Virus record (IMG/VR): IMGVR_UViG_3300023435_000048
Location: 1 to 41,393 of that record
Length of the DNA: 41,393 nt
Source: a virus
Direction: 5' to 3' (one strand)
The stretch's first letter is position 1, and every line of letters begins with the position of its first letter. The position numbers and the translations under genes are program-made. Under the pieces are notes generated by a model. It ran no database searches and was not told the origin of the DNA. It saw nothing but the letters and a program-made list of their open reading frames with translations. Below are positions 36,985-41,393 of the stretch, piece by piece.

Positions 36985-37326
36985 TTATTTTTTTACTACC
37001 GTGAGTTTATCACCAAGTCTTTCTATCGCAATTTTTCTAGTTTCATTATATATCATCTGTTCTTCTTGCTGTATCAAAAGTTCTTCTTCTGTTGGTGGTT
37101 TAGGTTCTGGTTGTTTTTCTGGTTCTGGTATATTTTCTACTATCCACTTACCATCTATAAATCTTATAAATTGCTTATCTGTAAAAGTAGGAGGTTTTGT
37201 TAATGTTGTATTAGGTGGATACATATAAATATTTTTATCAGCTTTTTTACTTTCTAATGGGTCAAGTTGTAAATCCACTACTCCCACAAACTCTTTAGTT
37301 TCACTTGAATAACAATAACCTATCAT
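36985..37326 (-). CDS. Tail fibre assembly-like protein, 113 aa
   Basis: MIGYCYSSETKEFVGVVDLQ starts a 113-residue protein with NIYMYPPNTTLTKPP, IRFIDGKWIVENIPEPE and a Pro/Glu-rich linker leading to a C-terminal helix. The order (Y-x-P-x...F-x-x-G-x-W) is that of phage tail fibre assembly proteins and related tail-fibre companions. It directly follows the tail-collar gene, as such proteins often do. Confidence 0.6.
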   Translation of the reverse strand: MIGYCYSSETKEFVGVVDLQLDPLESKKADKNIYMYPPNTTLTKPPTFTDKQFIRFIDGKWIVENIPEPEKQPEPKPPTEEELLIQQEEQMIYNETRKIAIERLGDKLTVVKK

Positions 37327-37337
37327 AAATCACCTCT

Positions 37338-38066
37338 CTAATATTTTATAATATGATGTACGCCGTAAGCCTTACCTGATGTTTCAGTACCAGTACGTGG
37401 GGTTCCGTTTGTCCCGTCAGTGTACGGGCTGTATATTCCGACGTACCCTTGCCCTGCTGGATTTGCAGTACAACCAGCTATACCTGTTAAAGCCCCTGGT
37501 ATAATGTGGCCACCAGCGCCCATCCAGTTCTTCCCACCAGCGCCATAGTTTCTTAATTCGTGAGAATGCCCTTGTCCTTTATCATCAACTTTTGTAGCTA
37601 ATGCAATAACTGTGTTACTTACAAAAGCCGTAGGAGTTCCAACTCCTCTTAATGTTGCTGACCTTAAATCTGGTATATTAAAAGTTGTACTTCCATCACC
37701 AGCACCCCAAACAGTCCCTATCGCTGCGAATAAAGCTGCATAAGTTGCTCTACTAATTGCACTACCATCGCAATCCAAATATCCAGTAGGAATGTCAGCT
37801 CCTGCCCAAGCACCTGTAAATCCTGCTGGAACCGCTAGACCGCCAACTGGTACAGCCAGCCCGTTTTTCAAAGTCTTACTATCAACACCGTCCCATTGAG
37901 GTATGTTATTGTTTGTATTTGTTGCAGGGCCTAAAACATCACCAATACCACCGCCAGTCTCCTGACCGCCGTTTAGATAATCTTGTACAGTTTTGAAAAG
38001 CTCTTGTAAGATAAAACTATCAACCTCACCTTCTTTAATAAGAGGATTAAGGTCTAGGTTTATCAT
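37338..38066 (-). CDS. Phage tail collar-domain protein
   Basis: The 242-residue protein contains a classic tail-collar domain: AWAGADIPTGYLDCDGSAIS then RATYAALFAAIGTVWGAGDG and STTFNIPDLRSATLRGVG (about residues 85-145), followed by the Gly/His-rich end with GHSHELRN and YGVHHIIKY. Collar-domain proteins form fibre tips or short tail fibres. An N-terminal helical part (LIKEGEVDSFILQELFKTVQ) probably attaches it to the tail. Its ATG overlaps the previous stop (ATGA). Confidence 0.88.
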   Translation of the reverse strand: MINLDLNPLIKEGEVDSFILQELFKTVQDYLNGGQETGGGIGDVLGPATNTNNNIPQWDGVDSKTLKNGLAVPVGGLAVPAGFTGAWAGADIPTGYLDCDGSAISRATYAALFAAIGTVWGAGDGSTTFNIPDLRSATLRGVGTPTAFVSNTVIALATKVDDKGQGHSHELRNYGAGGKNWMGAGGHIIPGALTGIAGCTANPAGQGYVGIYSPYTDGTNGTPRTGTETSGKAYGVHHIIKY

Positions 38067-40306
38067 ACGTTTCCACCACTATCTTCTGTATTATATGGCT
38101 TGAATTTGTTGCCAAGAACTGCGGTATAGATTGAATAAGAAGGGATTTCTATTAATTCATTTTTGGCATATCCCATAACACGCCACTTTTTACTTCCACC
38201 ACTAGGCGGAGCAACAGGTGTTGCCATTAAAATATTATCACCATCTTCTCGTACTGTGACTTCGTATCCCTGAACATAATCGTCATCTTCAAAGTATATC
38301 CAGTATCCTTTTATATCTGTGTTCCAATCATAATCAGCGGGCGTGTCGAGAGTCACCCTCATTGGTGTTGCAGTATCATCAACTGTAGCGGTACATCTAT
38401 CGTCACTCTTTTCTATCTCTGTCCAAGCAGGGCTTATTCTGACTTGCTTGGTATAAAACCTTACGTTACCACCAGCAGGGAAATATCGGATTTCTTCAAT
38501 GTCTTCCGTATTGAGCCATTCAAACCCTGGCGTTCCCCAGGGAATATATCTACCGCCCCAAATAATTCCGTCTCTACGTCTGATTTCTGGCATGGTCGAA
38601 AAGTTCTTGTACCCGTTATTAGCACTACTAACCAGGACCGAAACATCACTTATGTTCTTAATCCTAACCATTATCTTTCCACCATACTTTTTGGCTTCTT
38701 TTGTGCCTGCAAAAAGTTCAGTTGAAATATAATCGTAAGGTATATGTTTGTTGCTCCAATCAACAGGCATAACACCTGTAAACTCTGGCCTTGTATCATT
38801 TCTATATAGCCAATCGTGTTTATATATTATCCCGTATTTATCTCCTCTTATAAGATCCCCACTACTATCAACCAACAAAGCAGTTGGAAAAAATATAGAA
38901 GGATTAGACCAAGTGGTAAAACAACTCTCGCCCCTAATCCCTTTCTTTTCATCCAACACGAACAGGGTGTCATTTTCAGTCCCACTTGCACAAGCCCAAT
39001 AAACTAAGCCATTAACCTTGTCATAAGCAGATACTATAGACTCACCCTTGCCGTCTTTTATTAAACTCTGATAAGTCTTAAGAAAACTATCTGAGATTAA
39101 AAACGCCCTATAACCATCTGTATAGGCAAAGCCCTGGTTGCTGGCAAATACTAGCCCTGCGTCTAATTGGATAATAGAATTATTAGATTCGCACCCTATT
39201 GTAGAAGAAATAAGAGTTTTTACAACCGTTCCTGAGCCATCATCTGCATACACGCCCTCAACTCTCCAGCATTTATCTTTAGCAAATACTATTGGGAATG
39301 TTCTTATGTATGACAGTCCTGTAATATCTGAATCGAAATCTTTATATGAATCCTCTGGGCAACTGTCAATATCACCAGTTTTAGAAAGTCTTAGTCTAAA
39401 GCCCTTCTCCTCTCCGGCTTCCTTTATATTAGCGTAATACCCTGTTCCTTCAACGACAGCAACATACTTAGCCAAAGGTGGCTCGTCATTATCAAGTACC
39501 CCACCCTCGGCATATAAGGATAATTCAGCTAAAAGATCTGCGTCTGTCATGTTATCCGTAAAAGTAGTCGTTGCGTTAGTAACATCTCCAACCTTATATG
39601 ATGCAGTCCCGCCATCCTCTGTTCTGTATATATATATTTTAAGTGTAGTCATGTCGTAGTTAAGAGTGGTTCCGTTAGCCAAAACTGGTAGAATGGTAAA
39701 GTCTACAGTATTAGCTCCACTGAGCGCACCGTTCGATGTTACTGTCACATACTCTACACCACCAAAATCCTCATACACCACACTGCCTACATTGTACTGG
39801 TAGAAGTAACAAAACGCATATAGATACGAATTGGCTCCAGCACCAGCACTAGGCGTGGCAATAACCGCAGATATGTCAATTCTAGGAAGCCCTGCTGTCC
39901 TTACTTGCCATACACCAACAGCATCTTTATAAACCTTTACCGGCTTGGCATAAGCGTTGTTTGAAAATAGTATGTGATTTTGCCACAGAGTATGAGAGAA
40001 TTTATTGATTTCTAATCCAACATCAAAGGCTTGATTATTGGTAGGTCCCTTAAGTTCGGTGATTGGACTACCTATGTTATATATATGCCTTGCTGACAGG
40101 GCAAATTTGTCACCTTCTTCTATTAAATATCTTAAGGCTTTATTATTTGGTATCCAAAAGTTAGTATTATCTATAACCCTAGAACCAGGACGTTTAAGCA
40201 AACCACCTTCGTCAGATATTAGAAAGTTGTCTAATCTCTCGGCTTGGTTTTCCTTGCCTAACTTAATATTATCGGTTATTCCACCACTGAAATCGGATAT
40301 GACCAC
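38063..40306 (-). CDS. Tail nozzle/stabilisation-like protein, 747 aa
   Basis: A GTG start at 40306 (GAGGT upstream) overlaps the previous stop. Residues 1-45 (VISDFSGGITDNIKL, then NFLISDEGGLLKRPGSRVID) have the SGG-x-N...L-x-RPG pattern seen at the N-terminus of podovirus tail-nozzle or DNA-stabilisation proteins (P22 gp10-like, T7 gp12-like). The rest is beta-rich with many Tyr/Trp, as in beta-propeller nozzle proteins. It would close the tail tube below the adaptor. Confidence 0.75.
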   Translation of the reverse strand: MVISDFSGGITDNIKLGKENQAERLDNFLISDEGGLLKRPGSRVIDNTNFWIPNNKALRYLIEEGDKFALSARHIYNIGSPITELKGPTNNQAFDVGLEINKFSHTLWQNHILFSNNAYAKPVKVYKDAVGVWQVRTAGLPRIDISAVIATPSAGAGANSYLYAFCYFYQYNVGSVVYEDFGGVEYVTVTSNGALSGANTVDFTILPVLANGTTLNYDMTTLKIYIYRTEDGGTASYKVGDVTNATTTFTDNMTDADLLAELSLYAEGGVLDNDEPPLAKYVAVVEGTGYYANIKEAGEEKGFRLRLSKTGDIDSCPEDSYKDFDSDITGLSYIRTFPIVFAKDKCWRVEGVYADDGSGTVVKTLISSTIGCESNNSIIQLDAGLVFASNQGFAYTDGYRAFLISDSFLKTYQSLIKDGKGESIVSAYDKVNGLVYWACASGTENDTLFVLDEKKGIRGESCFTTWSNPSIFFPTALLVDSSGDLIRGDKYGIIYKHDWLYRNDTRPEFTGVMPVDWSNKHIPYDYISTELFAGTKEAKKYGGKIMVRIKNISDVSVLVSSANNGYKNFSTMPEIRRRDGIIWGGRYIPWGTPGFEWLNTEDIEEIRYFPAGGNVRFYTKQVRISPAWTEIEKSDDRCTATVDDTATPMRVTLDTPADYDWNTDIKGYWIYFEDDDYVQGYEVTVREDGDNILMATPVAPPSGGSKKWRVMGYAKNELIEIPSYSIYTAVLGNKFKPYNTEDSGGNV

Positions 40307-40695
40307 TAAACATACCTCACCGTAAACTCTATAGTATTATCATTAGAGAAAATATCAAAAGTACTTATACTTGTCCTAATAACTACAGGATACCAAAGCT
40401 CATTAACCGCAGGTCCTGCGGTTATAATAAACTGCATAAGGACATTATTAAACTCAAACCCTAGAGGCATCGTAACATTCTGGGAATATATCCCCACCCC
40501 TACTAATACCCACGCACTTGCGTCAACATCTCGGCTGGTTTTAATAAATGATGGGGAGGTAATAAGAGACGAGTTTACTCCGTCGTGGGTATGGTCGTTT
40601 AATAGCTGGGCGTTAGTATTAGTATTAGTCATCCATGCGGTTGAACTCTCATCACCAGCGTCGTTTAATATAAATCCGTACCCTAAAACTATCAT
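40306..40695 (-). CDS. Small virion protein with HTHDGVNS motif, 129 aa
   Basis: The 129-residue protein (MIVLGYGFILNDAGDESSTA) contains NDHTHDGVNSSLITSPSF (about 33-50). The HxHDGxNS motif recurs in small phage virion proteins that sit at fibre or nozzle interfaces. A beta-rich C-terminal half follows. It is coupled with the nozzle-like gene by overlapping stop and start. Function inferred from context. Confidence 0.6.
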   Translation of the reverse strand: MIVLGYGFILNDAGDESSTAWMTNTNTNAQLLNDHTHDGVNSSLITSPSFIKTSRDVDASAWVLVGVGIYSQNVTMPLGFEFNNVLMQFIITAGPAVNELWYPVVIRTSISTFDIFSNDNTIEFTVRYV

Positions 40696-40696
40696 G

Positions 40697-41029
40697 TCAA
40701 ATCTCCTTTAGCCAAGCGAATATCTTTCTTTTGTACATATATCTCAAATTATGCTGGTTCTTATTGGCTTCTTTTTCAAAACAAATATTATGATATGCTT
40801 TCATGTGGCTGTACTTAAATCTATTGTATAAATAATGTAGAACATAAATAACATAGAACCCAACAATAAGTGTTTCTATCTGTTGCTCAAAATGTATTCT
40901 TTCGTGATTGATTAGAACGTCATCAACCTCATCTCTTAATATTATAAAAGGAAATAGAATAACGCCGTCTATTTTAAAGCGGTTTAAATCGTTCAACAAA
41001 TCACATATCCAATTACATCTTATAATCAT
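40697..41029 (-). CDS. HExxH membrane-associated protein, 110 aa
   Basis: The product (MIIRCNWICDLLNDLNRFKI) contains NHERIHFEQQIETLIVGFY (about 40-58), with an HERIH motif matching the HExxH zinc-peptidase signature, followed by a hydrophobic segment (IVGFYVIYVLHYLY), and then FEKEANKNQHNLRYM, where a glutamate about 38 residues downstream could complete a gluzincin-type site. I know this layout from small bacterial proteins of unknown function. It lies in the structural block between the glycine-rich and the 129-residue virion gene, close to the host-contact end of the particle. Confidence 0.6.
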   Translation of the reverse strand: MIIRCNWICDLLNDLNRFKIDGVILFPFIILRDEVDDVLINHERIHFEQQIETLIVGFYVIYVLHYLYNRFKYSHMKAYHNICFEKEANKNQHNLRYMYKRKIFAWLKEI

Positions 41030-41037
41030 CTTGTCTC

Positions 41038-41393
41038 CTATGGATAAATAAGGACGTCTGTACTTCCTGCGTCTCCGGCTGTTCCGGCTGAACCATCAGC
41101 AGGGGGGTTAGTTCCGTGTACAAAACCTACACCCTTTGTACCTCCAGCCCCAGCACCACCACCTGTCACAGTCATTGTAGGAGCAACATCTCCACCAGAC
41201 CAAGGTGCGTTAGCTAGACGAATAACGAGTTTACCAGCAGAACCACCAGCCCCACCGCCACCGCCTCCGCCAGCAGCTCCACCAAGAGCAGCATCACCAT
41301 TACCACCGTTACCTCCAGCAACACCATTACTGCCCTCAACGGTTATAGTTCCATCTGTACCATCAAAAGTACCCCCACATCTTATATATAAAT
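41038..41393 (-). CDS. Glycine-rich adhesin/tail fibre-like protein (3' part)
   Basis: Continuation of the gene that starts at 1241. Bases 41228-41393 duplicate 1-166. The new part adds the C-terminus (KLVIRLANAPWSGGDVAPTM ... GAGAGGTKGVGFVHG ... DVLIYP), with TAG at 41038. The C-terminal segment returns to an ordinary mixed sequence after the last Gly run and could be the exposed tip. The two parts should be annotated as one gene on the circular map. Confidence 0.75.
   Translation of the reverse strand, partial: LYIRCGGTFDGTDGTITVEGSNGVAGGNGGNGDAALGGAAGGGGGGGAGGSAGKLVIRLANAPWSGGDVAPTMTVTGGGAGAGGTKGVGFVHGTNPPADGSAGTAGDAGSTDVLIYP
41228..41393. repeat. Right copy of 166-bp terminal direct repeat
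   Basis: Identical to bases 1-166 except T at 41354 against C at 127. In the coding strand this changes a glycine codon (GGT) to aspartate (GAT) in the glycine-rich domain, so either the sample held two variants or one end carries an error. Confidence 0.9.

Overview
The window is a complete or near-complete genome of a tailed phage, most likely a short-tailed (podovirus-like) phage of about 41.2 kb. The last 166 bases repeat the first 166 with one mismatch, as expected when a circular or circularly permuted genome is assembled into a linear contig. The glycine-rich gene is therefore cut by the contig ends and continues across them. Genes are tightly packed, often overlap by ATGA or TAATG, and mostly follow strong AGGAGG-type ribosome binding sites. 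GC content is low to moderate. I see no integrase, no recognisable CI-type repressor, no DNA or RNA polymerase gene and no tRNA. This points to a lytic (or at least non-integrating) phage that replicates with host polymerases. The host cannot be fixed from the sequence. Strong Shine-Dalgarno sites and sigma70-like promoters are compatible with many bacteria, and one secreted repeat protein resembles proteins I know from Gram-negative bacteria.

Layout. (1) 10815 down to 1, minus strand, continuing across the ends from 41393 down to 26366: one long late block. It runs small terminase subunit, a small gene, large terminase subunit, a small gene, portal, acidic scaffold, major capsid, a capsid-associated protein, two small structural candidates, a glycine-rich adhesin-like protein, an HExxH protein, a tail nozzle-like protein, a tail-collar protein, a fibre-assembly-like protein, a head-tail adaptor, a set of probable ejection proteins including a T7 gp13-like protein, two fibre-like proteins and a lysis cassette (M15 peptidase, holin candidates). 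(2) 10888-11616, plus strand: a short three-gene unit with an FmdB-like zinc ribbon. (3) 11690-12752, minus strand: four small genes, three of them cysteine-rich, one an apparent J-domain relic. (4) 12783-13626: an 840-base control region with a palindromic repeat array and promoters. (5) 13627-26388, plus strand: the early region. It holds small unknown proteins, a RecE-like exonuclease, a probable annealing protein and an SSB-like protein, a DUF1376-like replication protein with a DnaB-like helicase, a NUMOD3/HNH homing endonuclease, a secreted repeat protein, DNA regulators, an adenine methyltransferase, a DUF1064 nuclease and an HNH protein. This block runs head-on into the lysis cassette, overlapping it by 23 bases.

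How it fits together: early genes appear to be transcribed rightward from the 13.5 kb control region. They load a helicase, recombine DNA through the exonuclease/annealing/SSB trio and probably modify DNA. Late genes are transcribed leftward from around 10.86 kb to build a scaffolded capsid with a portal, package DNA by terminase, assemble a short tail and lyse the cell. The most unusual signals are a small structured RNA candidate near 19.7 kb, the helically phased ACTAAAC/GTTTAGT array, a genome-wide polar GGCGTG hexamer, an N-terminal tag shared by unrelated early proteins, and a tetrapeptide-repeat protein built on a 12-base minisatellite.
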